From Idiomarina sp. PL1-037 (GTDB lineage Bacteria; Pseudomonadota; Gammaproteobacteria; Enterobacterales; Alteromonadaceae): a stretch of 64,000 bases of DNA. A program made the translations under genes and the position numbers. This document shows, in pieces, positions 1-8,577 of the stretch (position 1 is its first letter; the number at the start of each line of letters is the position of its first letter). Under the pieces are notes generated by a model. That model did no database searches, had not been told where the DNA came from, and saw nothing but the letters and a program-made list of their open reading frames with translations. The stretch covers positions 62,001 through 126,000 of the forward strand of contig NZ_CP139873.1 of the NCBI RefSeq assembly GCF_034422975.1. The letters are read 5' to 3'.

Positions 1-97
1 CTGGAGTGAAAAACATCCGAACAGAGCGAAAGCATGCCAGCGTGAATATGAAATAAAACGGTGGCCGCGCGCTAGAAAGGCAAAGTTAGCCGGTTGA
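1..97 (+). CDS. GIY-YIG nuclease-family protein, C-terminal end only
   Basis: The frame beginning at base 2 is open from the window edge to a TGA at 95-97 and encodes about 31 residues rich in Lys and Arg. The tail contains REYEIKRWPRARKAKL, which resembles the last helix of UPF0213 / YhbQ-type small GIY-YIG proteins (usual pattern: charged REYxIKxxxRxxKxxL just before the stop). The catalytic GIY-YIG half lies outside the window. It converges on the FUSC gene and overlaps its stop by about 12 bases. Family assignment rests on this short tail only; the function of UPF0213 proteins is poorly defined. Confidence 0.6.
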   Translation, partial: WSEKHPNRAKACQREYEIKRWPRARKAKLAG

Positions 98-1765
98 ATT
101 TAGTCGCTTTTGGCCGGTTAAAAGATGCCCGAGAATGGCGTCTTTGTCTTTCATTCCCAGTTTGTCGCTAATTTGGGTGAGCTTGATTACGCGATGGTAG
201 AAACGTGCTTTACGTCGGTTGTACTGGCTTTCGGTGAGTTTTGTTTTATTCAGCTGGTCAATTTCTTCGGTCAGAGTTTGCAGTAAGCTTTGATAACGTG
301 CCTTTAAATTGGTTGGATAAATAAGCCGATAAGCAACTAACGAAAGCAAGGGAGCAGCAACCACGGCCAGAGCAATACTCGCTGAATGACCAAGGTGGAA
401 CGAATAACCGATAGAGGGCTGCATTAACAGTAAAAAGACCAGGTTGAAGTCCATACTGCCGTTCGCCGTTTTTTGATGAGCCATAGGAAAACCCGCCAGC
501 AAAATAACCGGCATTAGAGCAACCAGCATCCATAAGATGGAATCCTGATATTGCCAGACCGTTGCCTGTATAAGTACTGCTGTCAGAGCGCCGGCACATT
601 GTCCGAAAAACACATATCTCATGGTTAATGCCGGGTTGTCCGCCGTGGAGAATAGCGTCAACATAACCGATGCGCCCAGCATTAAATAAGCAAACTGAAA
701 TAATTCGGTATACCACCAGCTTGCGCCAATGAGCCCCATAATAACTAAAGTGCGTATGGCGGCCTGGCGGGCACCCAGCCAGTCGCGATGCAAAATGGTT
801 TTGCTGAGTAAGGTGGAAGTGGCTGTTTTCCCTGAATCACGAAAAGATAACCGGTCATTGGTTGCTTCAACGAATTCATTAAAGCGCTTTTTCAATGCGG
901 CGTTTTTAATGAGTTCTAGAGCATTTTTGAGAGGCTCTACAATTTCAGTTCGTTTAGCGGAAGCATTTAATTTATTTGATGCATCAAGTAAGTAATCGCT
1001 TACTTTTTGGTTTTTTTCTGGCTCCTGAATATTGAGTTCGGCCAGAAAACCCAATTGGCTGTTAATGACCACGCGTAAGGTTTTAGCCGATTCGTGAGCA
1101 CTAACGGAGCCGGTGCCGTGATCGAGTAACTGAGCTTCCAGCGCTGCCAGTTTTGATAACTTATCGGCAAGGTTTAAATCGTTATCTTTGGGTTCGGCGA
1201 AGTAACGACTAATGTCGTGTAAGTTAGCGGCAGTTTGTCGGCGAAGTTGGTTAATTAAGCTTTGTTCGGCCCGTTTATAAGTAAAAGCCCAGCCAATAAT
1301 CAGTGAGGTCATAATGCCGACAAAAACCGTGAGTAGACGGTCAATTCCGAGGGGCATGAGTGCGTCAGGGCTTTGTGTTAGCAACACCACCATGGATGCC
1401 GAATACCCGGCAAGTATGGTGCCGTAAGAAATGAGCCCGTGCAGTAAATTGCCCGTGTAAACACAAAGCGATACCCACAGAGTTAAGCCGGCCACCAGCC
1501 AAATGATCTCGCCACCGGCAGAAACCACCAGCACCATTCCGAACATTGTTCCCAGAAGTGTGCCTAACGCCCGGTATGCGGCTTTTTCTATAAGAAGACC
1601 ACGAGTTGGCTGGGAAACAGCCCAAACCGTCATAGCTGACCATTGAGGATGCTCTAGACCCATAGCCCAGGCAATAATAAGAGATAAGCAGGCAGCAACG
1701 CCGGTTCGGAAGCCAAACCGCAGGCGAACATAGTCAAACCCCCATTGCGCTAACTTGTCTTTCAC
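86..1765 (-). CDS. FUSC-family inner-membrane transporter-like protein
   Basis: A 559-residue membrane protein of the fusaric-acid-resistance (FUSC) superfamily, related to YccS and AaeB. It has the usual two-halved plan: a hydrophobic block at about residues 18-165 with the typical early segment EHPQWSAMTVWAV, a soluble helical region at about 165-335, then a second hydrophobic block at about 340-485 and a short charged C-terminus. Members are thought to export aromatic acids or other small molecules, but no substrate can be read from the sequence. No HlyD-type periplasmic partner or DUF1656 gene is adjacent, which is usual for aae-type pumps, so it may act alone. It is transcribed in the same direction as mnmE, about 34 bases downstream of it. 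Confidence 0.8.
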   Translation of the reverse strand: MKDKLAQWGFDYVRLRFGFRTGVAACLSLIIAWAMGLEHPQWSAMTVWAVSQPTRGLLIEKAAYRALGTLLGTMFGMVLVVSAGGEIIWLVAGLTLWVSLCVYTGNLLHGLISYGTILAGYSASMVVLLTQSPDALMPLGIDRLLTVFVGIMTSLIIGWAFTYKRAEQSLINQLRRQTAANLHDISRYFAEPKDNDLNLADKLSKLAALEAQLLDHGTGSVSAHESAKTLRVVINSQLGFLAELNIQEPEKNQKVSDYLLDASNKLNASAKRTEIVEPLKNALELIKNAALKKRFNEFVEATNDRLSFRDSGKTATSTLLSKTILHRDWLGARQAAIRTLVIMGLIGASWWYTELFQFAYLMLGASVMLTLFSTADNPALTMRYVFFGQCAGALTAVLIQATVWQYQDSILWMLVALMPVILLAGFPMAHQKTANGSMDFNLVFLLLMQPSIGYSFHLGHSASIALAVVAAPLLSLVAYRLIYPTNLKARYQSLLQTLTEEIDQLNKTKLTESQYNRRKARFYHRVIKLTQISDKLGMKDKDAILGHLLTGQKRLNSTG

Positions 1766-1799
1766 TGGTGCTCCTTAGTTGTACGACTAAGAAAAAGCT

Positions 1800-3176
1800 T
1801 TATTTACCAATACAAAACGAACCAAAAATCTGGCCAAGGAGGTCATCAGAAGTGAATTCGCCGGTAATTTTATTGAGGTGCTGCTGAGTTAGGCGCAGTT
1901 CTTCGGCCAGTATTTCACCTGCCATATTGGCTTCTAACTGTTCCTGACCTTGCAGTAGATGTCCTTTCGCTTTCGCCAGAGCCTCTAAATGGCGGCGTCT
2001 TGCCATGAAACTGCCTTCGGAGGTTGCACTGTAACCAACACAATGTTTTAGGTGTTCTCTAAGCAATTCAATGCCATGTCCGGTTTTGGCTGAAAGATGA
2101 ATAACCGGAATGTTGTTGTGTTCATCTATACCCGTGGGCTCTTCCGATAAATCGACTTTATTGCGAATAACGGTGTAGGGCATGTCCTCGGGTAGTTGTG
2201 CGAAAAATTCTGGCCAAATATCGTCGGGATGAATGGCAGAAGTTTCCTGACTATCAACCATAAACAGCACGCGGTCAGCCTGGCGTATTTCATCCCAGGC
2301 GCGCTCAATACCTATTTTCTCAACGTGGTCGGGACTTTCGCGTAAACCTGCGGTATCGATAATGTGCAGCGGCATGCCGTCTATTTGAATGTGCTCCCGC
2401 AGAACATCGCGGGTAGTTCCGGCTATTTCCGTCACAATAGCTGACTCACGGCCCGCCAGCGCGTTAAGCAAGCTGGACTTACCCGCGTTGGGTCGTCCGG
2501 CAATAACAATGCGCATGCCTTCGCGCATCAGCGTGCCTTGTTTGGCTTCCTGTTCTATGTGAAACAGCTGGTCGATAATTTCAGCTAAGTCGCCAGAGAC
2601 CTTACCATCGGAAAGAAAATCAATTTCTTCGTCAGGGAAGTCGATGGCCGCTTCGACATACATCCGCAAATGAATAACGGCGTCCACCAACAAATCAATT
2701 TTGTGTGAGAACTCGCCTTTTAAGCTTTGTAAGGCGGCTTTTGCGGCTTGCTCTGAATTGGTATCAATTAAGTCGGCTATAGCTTCCGCCTGGGTGAGAT
2801 TGAGTTTGTCGTTTAAGAAAGCACGTTCGCTAAACTCACCAGGACGAGCAGGGCGAATACCGGGTATTTCCAGAATCGCCTTAATGATCATATCGATAAG
2901 AACCGGCCCGCCGTGGCCTTGCAGCTCTAGTACATCTTCTCCAGTAAAGGAGTTCGGGCCGGGGAAGAAGAGCGCGATACCTTCGTCCAACAGTTGTTTC
3001 TGTAAATCGTAAAACGGCAGGTACTCGGCTTTACGAGGTTTGGGGCAATGGCCTAACAGATTTTCTGCAACCTCTTTACAGGCTTTTCCGCTCACGCGAA
3101 CAATACCAACACCACCGCGTCCGGGAGGCGTTGCCTGAGCTACTATGGTGTCGTCAAAATCTGTATCGGCTTGCAT
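1800..3176 (-). CDS. mnmE: tRNA uridine-5-carboxymethylaminomethyl modification GTPase MnmE
   Basis: This 458-residue GTPase works with MnmG to install the cmnm5 group on wobble U34 of several tRNAs, in the cytoplasm. The N-terminal folate-binding domain starts with DDTIVAQATPPGRGGVGI. The G domain has GRPNAGKS (about residues 227-234), DTAGL and NKVD. The protein ends in the conserved C-terminal FCIGK, whose Cys is needed for modification. The start is placed at 3176 because the family begins just before DDTIVAQ and a GGAG lies about ten bases upstream. An in-frame start 12 codons earlier is less likely because it adds a tail absent from relatives. It lies downstream of yidC, as in many gammaproteobacteria. 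Confidence 0.96.
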   Translation of the reverse strand: MQADTDFDDTIVAQATPPGRGGVGIVRVSGKACKEVAENLLGHCPKPRKAEYLPFYDLQKQLLDEGIALFFPGPNSFTGEDVLELQGHGGPVLIDMIIKAILEIPGIRPARPGEFSERAFLNDKLNLTQAEAIADLIDTNSEQAAKAALQSLKGEFSHKIDLLVDAVIHLRMYVEAAIDFPDEEIDFLSDGKVSGDLAEIIDQLFHIEQEAKQGTLMREGMRIVIAGRPNAGKSSLLNALAGRESAIVTEIAGTTRDVLREHIQIDGMPLHIIDTAGLRESPDHVEKIGIERAWDEIRQADRVLFMVDSQETSAIHPDDIWPEFFAQLPEDMPYTVIRNKVDLSEEPTGIDEHNNIPVIHLSAKTGHGIELLREHLKHCVGYSATSEGSFMARRRHLEALAKAKGHLLQGQEQLEANMAGEILAEELRLTQQHLNKITGEFTSDDLLGQIFGSFCIGK

Positions 3177-3192
3177 TTTTTCATTGCTCCCA

Positions 3193-3221
3193 AAAGGACT
3201 AAAGCCCGGCATTAGCCGGGC
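3193..3221 (-). terminator. hairpin between yidC and mnmE
   Basis: A 7-bp GC-rich stem (GCCCGGC / GCCGGGC, 3204-3221, 4-base loop) follows the yidC stop on the minus strand and is followed by CTTTAGTCCTTTT. The T tract is interrupted, so termination is probably partial, which would lower mnmE expression relative to yidC rather than separate the genes. Confidence 0.55.
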
Positions 3222-3233
3222 CTTAATGCTGGA

Positions 3234-4895
3234 TTATTTCTTGTTTCGAACGTTAATCCCTTTCTTCTCTAACCCACGGTAAATGATCAGCATTTGTGCA
3301 ATGGTAATCAAGTTACTGACCAGCCAGTACAGTACCAGACCCGATGGGAACCACAGGAAGAATACGGTAAAGATAACCGGCATATACTGGAACAGTTTCT
3401 GTTGCATCGGGTCAGCTGTCGGTGTCGGCTGCAGTCGTTGCATCAGGAACATACTAGCACCCATTAAAATAGGCAGGATGTAGTATGGGTCTTTGGTTGA
3501 CAGATCCTGTATCCAGAACACAAAAGCAGAATGACGCAGTTCAACACTTTCCAGCAGAACCCAGTACAGTGCCAGGAATATTGGAAGCTGTAAAAGCATG
3601 GGCAGACAACCACCCAGAGGATTCACTTTCTCCTCTTTATAAAGCTTCATCATGGCGCCGGACATTTTCTGTCTGTCGTCGCCATAACGCTCACGCAGAG
3701 CCGTCATTTTTGGCTGCAACATGCGCATCTTAGCCATTGAAACGTATTGTGCCTTAGTTAGCGGGAACAATAGCGCTTTAACAATAACGGTGGTCAGAAT
3801 AATAGCCAGACCCCAGTTAATAACAATGCTTTGTAAGAACTGCAGCAGTTTGAATATCGGTTGGGCTAACCACCAAAGAAAACCATAGTCGACGGTTAAG
3901 TCCAGATACTCGACGACTTCAGCCATAGCGTCCTGGTCTTTCGGACCTAAATAAAGCTGTGACTCTATGGTTTCAGAACTGCCGGCCTGAACTTCTGTCA
4001 TTGGGTAAATAACGCCAATAATAGCCTGGCTGTTATTCGCAACGCGGGAAAATAGACGATTCTGTTGACCTTGCTCCGGTACCCATGCTGAAACAAAGTA
4101 ATGTTCAAGCATACTGACCCAACCGGTTTGTGAGGTGACATTCAGTTTTTTATCCTGCATGTCGTCAAAGTCGTACTTTTCGAATTTGTCGTCATCGTGG
4201 GAGTAAGCTGCACCGAAGTAGGTGGGCATCATCATATTGCCGCTTTCACCAGAACCTACGGAGCGTTTTAGCTGGCCGTAAAACTGGGTGTTCAACGTGT
4301 TGTCGGTGTTATTTTGCACTTCAAAACGGACGTCGACATTGTATTTGCCCGGAGTGAAAGTGAATATTTTACGATAAACAGCGCCGTTCTCAGCCGTATA
4401 GGTTAAAGGAACTTCAATAACCTCGCTTGTAGACTCGTAACTTTCTTGTTCGTAATTATAAGAAGGGCGACCTTCTTTGCCGTCGATTCCGTCTGGACCA
4501 ATTAGACCTGACTGAGCGACGTAGACGTTGTTTGAACTGTTTTGCAGAAGTTGAAAGCGTTCTTCGGAGCCCTGAGTTTTGGCAAACTTCAGTAAGTGAG
4601 TCGAAACAACATCACCACCGCGGGTATCTATCTCAAGATCTAGCACGTCGGTGCGGACACGAATTGTGGTTTCAGACCGCTGGTTTACAACCGGCTGATC
4701 ACTTTCCGGAACGTCTGCCGAAACGGATGAATTGCCTGAGGGCACATCACTGTTTTCAGAATTATTGCTCGATTGTGTTGAGGTAACGTTTTCGGGTGCT
4801 TTTGTTCCGGGTGCGGTTTCCACCATCCAATTCTGGTATAGGAAGAAAGACACCACCAAAAAGGCAATAAATAATATCGTGCGTGGCGAATTCAT
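3234..4895 (-). CDS. yidC: Membrane protein insertase YidC
   Basis: A 553-residue insertase that places proteins into the inner membrane, with SecYEG or alone. An N-terminal membrane anchor at about residues 5-22 is followed by a Ser/Asn-rich linker, a large periplasmic beta-sandwich domain (about 75-340), and the conserved C-terminal 60KD_IMP core with five membrane segments (about 345-540), including a charged cytoplasmic loop rich in Lys and Arg. Length matches the gammaproteobacterial family (about 540-560). Its start overlaps the yidD stop by four bases (ATGA), so translation is probably coupled, in the conserved rpmH-rnpA-yidD-yidC-mnmE order. Confidence 0.97.
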   Translation of the reverse strand: MNSPRTILFIAFLVVSFFLYQNWMVETAPGTKAPENVTSTQSSNNSENSDVPSGNSSVSADVPESDQPVVNQRSETTIRVRTDVLDLEIDTRGGDVVSTHLLKFAKTQGSEERFQLLQNSSNNVYVAQSGLIGPDGIDGKEGRPSYNYEQESYESTSEVIEVPLTYTAENGAVYRKIFTFTPGKYNVDVRFEVQNNTDNTLNTQFYGQLKRSVGSGESGNMMMPTYFGAAYSHDDDKFEKYDFDDMQDKKLNVTSQTGWVSMLEHYFVSAWVPEQGQQNRLFSRVANNSQAIIGVIYPMTEVQAGSSETIESQLYLGPKDQDAMAEVVEYLDLTVDYGFLWWLAQPIFKLLQFLQSIVINWGLAIILTTVIVKALLFPLTKAQYVSMAKMRMLQPKMTALRERYGDDRQKMSGAMMKLYKEEKVNPLGGCLPMLLQLPIFLALYWVLLESVELRHSAFVFWIQDLSTKDPYYILPILMGASMFLMQRLQPTPTADPMQQKLFQYMPVIFTVFFLWFPSGLVLYWLVSNLITIAQMLIIYRGLEKKGINVRNKK

Positions 4896-5203
4896 AGTGA
4901 TTTCGTCTCTGTTGGCTGATTTAGTAAAGATTCGGATTCGCTGTTATTTTCTGGTTTGGCGTCTTGCTTAGCGAGTGGAACCGGGTCGTAGCCGCCCTCA
5001 TGAGCGGGGTGACATTTACTGATTCGTACCGCAGCAAGGCCAATGCCACGAATTGTACCGTGTTTTTGTATGGCCTCACAGGCATAATGTGAGCAAGATG
5101 GATAAAAACGACAACGCGGGCCCAGCAGTGGACTGATAAACCACTGATAAACCTTTATGAACGCGATTGGTATTGTTCGCAACGCTTTGCTAATTTTCGC
5201 CAT
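4892..5203 (-). CDS. yidD: Membrane protein insertion efficiency factor YidD
   Basis: A 103-residue protein with the family core: an amphipathic N-terminus (IPIAFIKVYQWFISPLLG), the signature RCRFYPSCSHYACEAI with its paired cysteines, and the second motif KCHPAHEGGYDPVP. YidD sits at the inner face of the cytoplasmic membrane and helps YidC-dependent insertion. The gene overlaps rnpA by about 49 bases and yidC by four, the usual compact arrangement. The C-terminal 20 residues are polar and variable, as in relatives. Confidence 0.93.
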   Translation of the reverse strand: MAKISKALRTIPIAFIKVYQWFISPLLGPRCRFYPSCSHYACEAIQKHGTIRGIGLAAVRISKCHPAHEGGYDPVPLAKQDAKPENNSESESLLNQPTETKSL

Positions 5204-5532
5204 AAATAATTCAACGTATCCCGTAATGCGGCGTTATCCTGCTCGACAATACCCTGCTTAGCAATAATTACAATGTCAAAAGCGGGAATTTTATGTTGCC
5301 TTAAACGGAAGGTTTCACGTATTTGTCGTTTTATGCGGTTTCGGTCAACTGCGCGCTTAGCTCGCTTTTTGCTGACAGTAACGCCAATACGTGGATGCCC
5401 TAACTCATTGGGAGTTGCCAACATAGTGACATGAGCAGTAACGGCTTTTACAGGAGGGTTTGAGAATACGGTCTGGAAATGAGAGGGAGTTAACAGACGT
5501 AACTCCCTTTCGTATGAGATACTTTTATGCAC
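5155..5532 (-). CDS. rnpA: Ribonuclease P protein component
   Basis: The 125-residue protein subunit of RNase P, which binds the catalytic RNA and helps cleave tRNA 5' leaders. It has the N-terminal RELRLLTPSHF segment, the LGHPRIGVTVSKK strand and the RNA-binding RNR motif (DRNRIKRQIRE). The start codon is GTG at 5530-5532, inside the last codons of rpmH (8-base overlap); the next in-frame alternatives would remove part of the conserved N-terminus. It lies directly downstream of rpmH, as in most bacteria. Confidence 0.95.
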   Translation of the reverse strand: MHKSISYERELRLLTPSHFQTVFSNPPVKAVTAHVTMLATPNELGHPRIGVTVSKKRAKRAVDRNRIKRQIRETFRLRQHKIPAFDIVIIAKQGIVEQDNAALRDTLNYLWRKLAKRCEQYQSRS

Positions 5533-5659
5533 TCAGTACTTTACGACCACGTGCACGGCGACGAGCCAGTACTTTGCGGCCATTTTTTGTTGCCATGCGA
5601 GCACGGAAACCGTGTGAACGCTTGCGCTTTAATACGCTTGGTTGAAATGTTCTTTTCAT
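5525..5659 (-). CDS. rpmH: 50S ribosomal protein L34
   Basis: A 44-residue, very basic protein starting MKRTFQPSVLKRKRSHGFRA, the invariant L34 N-terminus. The open frame extends 20 codons further upstream, but L34 always begins at MKRTFQPS, so the ATG at 5657-5659 is the start. It is the first gene of the rpmH-rnpA-yidD-yidC-mnmE cluster and has a good promoter about 90 bases upstream. Confidence 0.97.
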   Translation of the reverse strand: MKRTFQPSVLKRKRSHGFRARMATKNGRKVLARRRARGRKVLSA

Positions 5660-5746
5660 AACTAATATTCCATCGGTCAGTTTGCTATGTCCCACGCTGG
5701 CCGAATAAGTTGAAACCAAACGTGAACGGAATTTTTTAGAGCGCGG

Positions 5747-5775
5747 ATCTTACCGATCTTTTCTTGTTAAGTCAA
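5747..5775 (-). promoter_or_regulatory. sigma-70 type promoter for rpmH operon
   Basis: On the minus strand TTGACT (5770-5775) and TAAGAT (5747-5752) are separated by exactly 17 bases; each matches five of six consensus positions. A start near 5740 would give an rpmH leader of about 80 bases. Confidence 0.72.
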
Positions 5776-5815
5776 TGACCAGAGGCTTTTTTAGGCAATA
5801 AATCCTAAAATAATA

Positions 5816-5876
5816 TCATCCACAATCTTTTAAGATAATAACATTAATAATGTGGATAAATTAACAGTTATTCACT
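5816..5876. promoter_or_regulatory. DnaA-box cluster upstream of dnaA
   Basis: Within about 60 bases of AT-rich DNA there is one perfect DnaA box (TTATCCACA, minus strand, 5851-5859) and two near-boxes: TCATCCACA at 5816-5824 and TTATTCACT at 5868-5876, each one base off consensus. The cluster lies between the divergent rpmH and dnaA promoters. It may serve dnaA autoregulation, or be part of an origin as in species with oriC next to dnaA. The 345-base gap holds no gene. Confidence 0.6.
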
Positions 5877-5968
5877 ATTTGATTTGTTTTCTGGTTTCAG
5901 GGGAATATGGACTTTTAAGCAATTTATGCGCCAGTTCCGGTATTGTCGACTATTTTTTAACTCCTTTA

Positions 5969-5996
5969 TTGACGGCGTTTTCAGGCAGTTTATGCT
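5969..5996 (+). promoter_or_regulatory. sigma-70 type promoter for dnaA
   Basis: TTGACG (5969-5974) and TATGCT (5991-5996) are separated by 16 bases. A start near 6003 gives a leader of about 60 bases to the dnaA GTG. It lies just downstream of the DnaA-box cluster, a layout compatible with autoregulation. Confidence 0.6.
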
Positions 5997-6064
5997 AGCG
6001 AATATGAGCTGAGTGAAGTACAATCTCTGGTTATGTTTATAGAGAAACGATCCAGGAGAAGAGT

Positions 6065-7429
6065 GTGAATAATTCGCTTTGGCAACAATGTGCAGAGCGA
6101 CTGCAATCGGAGTTACCGTTACAGCAGTTCAACACGTGGATCAGACCCCTACAGGCCAAGCTTAATGGCGAAACATTAACCTTGTTTGCTCCGAATATTT
6201 ATTCGGTGGATTGGGTGCGTGATAAATACCTTAAAACCATTAATACCTATTTAGAAGCTTTGTGTGACGACAAAGTACCTAACGTGGTTTTAAAAGTTGG
6301 GGAAGCGTCACCAGCACAACGTGATAGCGGCTCACCGCAACGCGCGGCAGCAACCCGTAGAAAAACACCTAACTTCTCATCAGGTAACACCGATGTAGAA
6401 GTGCCTTTCGAAAGCAATATTCACCCGGAATATACCTTTGATAACTTTGTTGAGGGTAAATCAAACCAGTTGGCGCGTGCGGCGGCTATTCAGGTCGCCG
6501 AGAATCCCGGTGGCGTTTATAACCCGCTGTTCGTTTATGGTGGTACGGGCCTGGGTAAAACTCACCTGTTGCATGCGGTTGGTAATGGCATTATGGCGCA
6601 TAAAAAGGACGCCAAGGTGTTTTACATTCGGGCCGAACGCTTTGTGCAGGACATGGTGAACTCCATACGTAACAGTTCGACTAACGAGTTTAAGCGTTAC
6701 TATCGTTCTGTCGATGCGTTATTGATTGATGACATTCACTTCTTTGCAAATAAAAAAGGTTCGCAGGAGGAGTTTTTCCATACCTTTAATGCTTTGTTGG
6801 AAGGTAATCAGCAAATTATTATGACCAGCGATCTCTACCCCAAGGAAATAGATGGAGTGGAAGATCGACTGAAGTCACGTTTTGGTTGGGGCCTTACCAT
6901 TGCCATTGAGCCCCCGGAATTAGAAACCCGGGTGGCTATTTTAATGCGAAAGGCTGACGAACGTGGTTTGCATATGCCTCACGAAGTTGCTTTTTTCATA
7001 GCTAAACGTTTGCGTTCAAATGTCCGTGAGCTGGAAGGCGCATTGAACCGGGTTGTCGCGAACGTTCAACTCACTGGCCGGCCTATAACTATCGATTTTG
7101 TACGCGAAGCTCTGCGTGACTTAATTGCTGCCCAGGAAAAATTAGTGACTATTGATAATATTCAGAAGACGGTAGCGGAATATTACAATATTAAGTTAGC
7201 CGATATTTTATCAAAACGTCGTAGCCGGTCTGTGGCGCGTCCACGCCAGTTAGCAATGGCGTTAGCGAAGGAATTAACCAATCATAGCTTACCGGAAATA
7301 GGCGACGCATTCGGCGGTCGTGATCACACGACTGTTTTGCATGCTTGTCGGAAGATACAAGAATTAAAAGATGCGCAGCACGACATTAAAGAAGATTATC
7401 GAAATTTAATTCGCACATTGTCGTCATAA
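6065..7429 (+). CDS. dnaA: Chromosomal replication initiator protein DnaA
   Basis: A 454-residue AAA+ ATPase that binds DnaA boxes, opens oriC and loads the helicase. Domain I at about 1-80 starts SLWQQCAERLQ, linker domain II is about 82-115, and the AAA+ core has Walker A GGTGLGKT (159-166) and Walker B LLIDDIHFF. The C-terminal helix-turn-helix domain carries the signature GGRDHTTV (about 417-424). The start is GTG at 6065, preceded by AGGAG at the right distance. It heads a dnaA-dnaN-recF-gyrB series, and its own promoter region holds DnaA boxes. Confidence 0.98.
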   Translation: MNNSLWQQCAERLQSELPLQQFNTWIRPLQAKLNGETLTLFAPNIYSVDWVRDKYLKTINTYLEALCDDKVPNVVLKVGEASPAQRDSGSPQRAAATRRKTPNFSSGNTDVEVPFESNIHPEYTFDNFVEGKSNQLARAAAIQVAENPGGVYNPLFVYGGTGLGKTHLLHAVGNGIMAHKKDAKVFYIRAERFVQDMVNSIRNSSTNEFKRYYRSVDALLIDDIHFFANKKGSQEEFFHTFNALLEGNQQIIMTSDLYPKEIDGVEDRLKSRFGWGLTIAIEPPELETRVAILMRKADERGLHMPHEVAFFIAKRLRSNVRELEGALNRVVANVQLTGRPITIDFVREALRDLIAAQEKLVTIDNIQKTVAEYYNIKLADILSKRRSRSVARPRQLAMALAKELTNHSLPEIGDAFGGRDHTTVLHACRKIQELKDAQHDIKEDYRNLIRTLSS

Positions 7430-7460
7430 ACGTATGTCGTTATAAACAGGGGACTCAGTC

Positions 7461-8564
7461 ATGGAATTTTCAATTAACCGCGATGCTTTTTTAAAGCCGC
7501 TGCAGGTTGTAAGTGGCGCTGTTGAACGGCGGCATACCTTACCTATTTTGTCGAATTTGTTGCTCCAGGTCGATAACGGCCAGCTTAAACTAACCGGAAC
7601 AGACCTTGAGGTTGAGCTAGTTTCAGCGGTGTCGCTTGAGTCAGCCGATATGGATGCGGCTGTTACGGTTCCAGCTAAGAAGTTGTTGGATATTGTGCGA
7701 AGTTTGCCCGAGGGCTCGACCATCGAGTTTACCTCGCGGGAAGACAGTGCCACAGTCAAGTCTGGTTGCAGTAAATTTAAATTAAGCACCTTATCTTCAG
7801 ATGACTTTCCAAATATCGACGACTGGAAAAGCGATATCCACCTGGTAACTGAGCAGGCGGTATTAAAAGATTTAATGTTGAAAACACATTTCTCTATGGC
7901 GAATCAGGACGTGCGTTATTATCTAAATGGCATGTTGTTCGAAACGGATAACGGCATGTTGCGTTCCGTCGCGACCGATGGCCACCGTCTAGCCATGAGC
8001 ACTTGTGCTATAGATCAGCCTGGTTTGGCTCAACGACAGGTTATTGTTCCGCGTAAAGGTGTTGTCGAATTACTTCGATTGTTAGGTGACGATGATCAGG
8101 AAGTGTCAGTGTCGATAGGAAATAACCATATTCGGGTGGAAACACCAGAGCTTGTTTTTACAAGTAAACTGGTAGATGGTCGTTTCCCTGATTACCGTCG
8201 TGTCTTACCGAGTGGTGGAGACAAAGTTATTGTTGCCCATCGCGATGCGTTGCGTCAGTCTTTTGGACGTGCATCCATTCTTTCTAACGAGAAGTTTCGC
8301 GGTGTTCGCTTGAACTTGAGTAGTGGTGAACTTTGTATTACGGCAACGAACCCCGAGCAGGAACAAGCGGAAGAAGTGATAGAAGTGGATTATCAAGGTG
8401 ATGATCTGGAAATTGGCTTCAACGTTAGCTATTTACTAGATGTCTTAAATAACATTGATGACGAACAAGTTTCTTTTACTTTGTCTGACTCAAACAGTAG
8501 TGCTTTAATTGAACCTCAGCACGACGAGTCTTGCTGTTACGTTATTATGCCCATGCGTTTGTAA
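7461..8564 (+). CDS. dnaN: DNA polymerase III beta sliding clamp
   Basis: A 367-residue protein of normal family length made of three repeated clamp domains. It begins MEFSINRDAFLKPLQVVSGAV and ends CYVIMPMRL, both strongly conserved ends; the C-terminal M-P-M-R-L forms part of the peptide-binding cleft and clamp surface. It dimerises into a ring that tethers DNA polymerase III to DNA. It lies 31 bases after dnaA and 13 bases before recF, consistent with one operon. Confidence 0.98.
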   Translation: MEFSINRDAFLKPLQVVSGAVERRHTLPILSNLLLQVDNGQLKLTGTDLEVELVSAVSLESADMDAAVTVPAKKLLDIVRSLPEGSTIEFTSREDSATVKSGCSKFKLSTLSSDDFPNIDDWKSDIHLVTEQAVLKDLMLKTHFSMANQDVRYYLNGMLFETDNGMLRSVATDGHRLAMSTCAIDQPGLAQRQVIVPRKGVVELLRLLGDDDQEVSVSIGNNHIRVETPELVFTSKLVDGRFPDYRRVLPSGGDKVIVAHRDALRQSFGRASILSNEKFRGVRLNLSSGELCITATNPEQEQAEEVIEVDYQGDDLEIGFNVSYLLDVLNNIDDEQVSFTLSDSNSSALIEPQHDESCCYVIMPMRL

Positions 8565-8577
8565 CCCTGCCTCATAA

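Noticed and set aside
8205..8396. Frames antisense to dnaN and other housekeeping genes
   Set aside because: All lie inside strongly conserved genes on the opposite strand and have no own signals.
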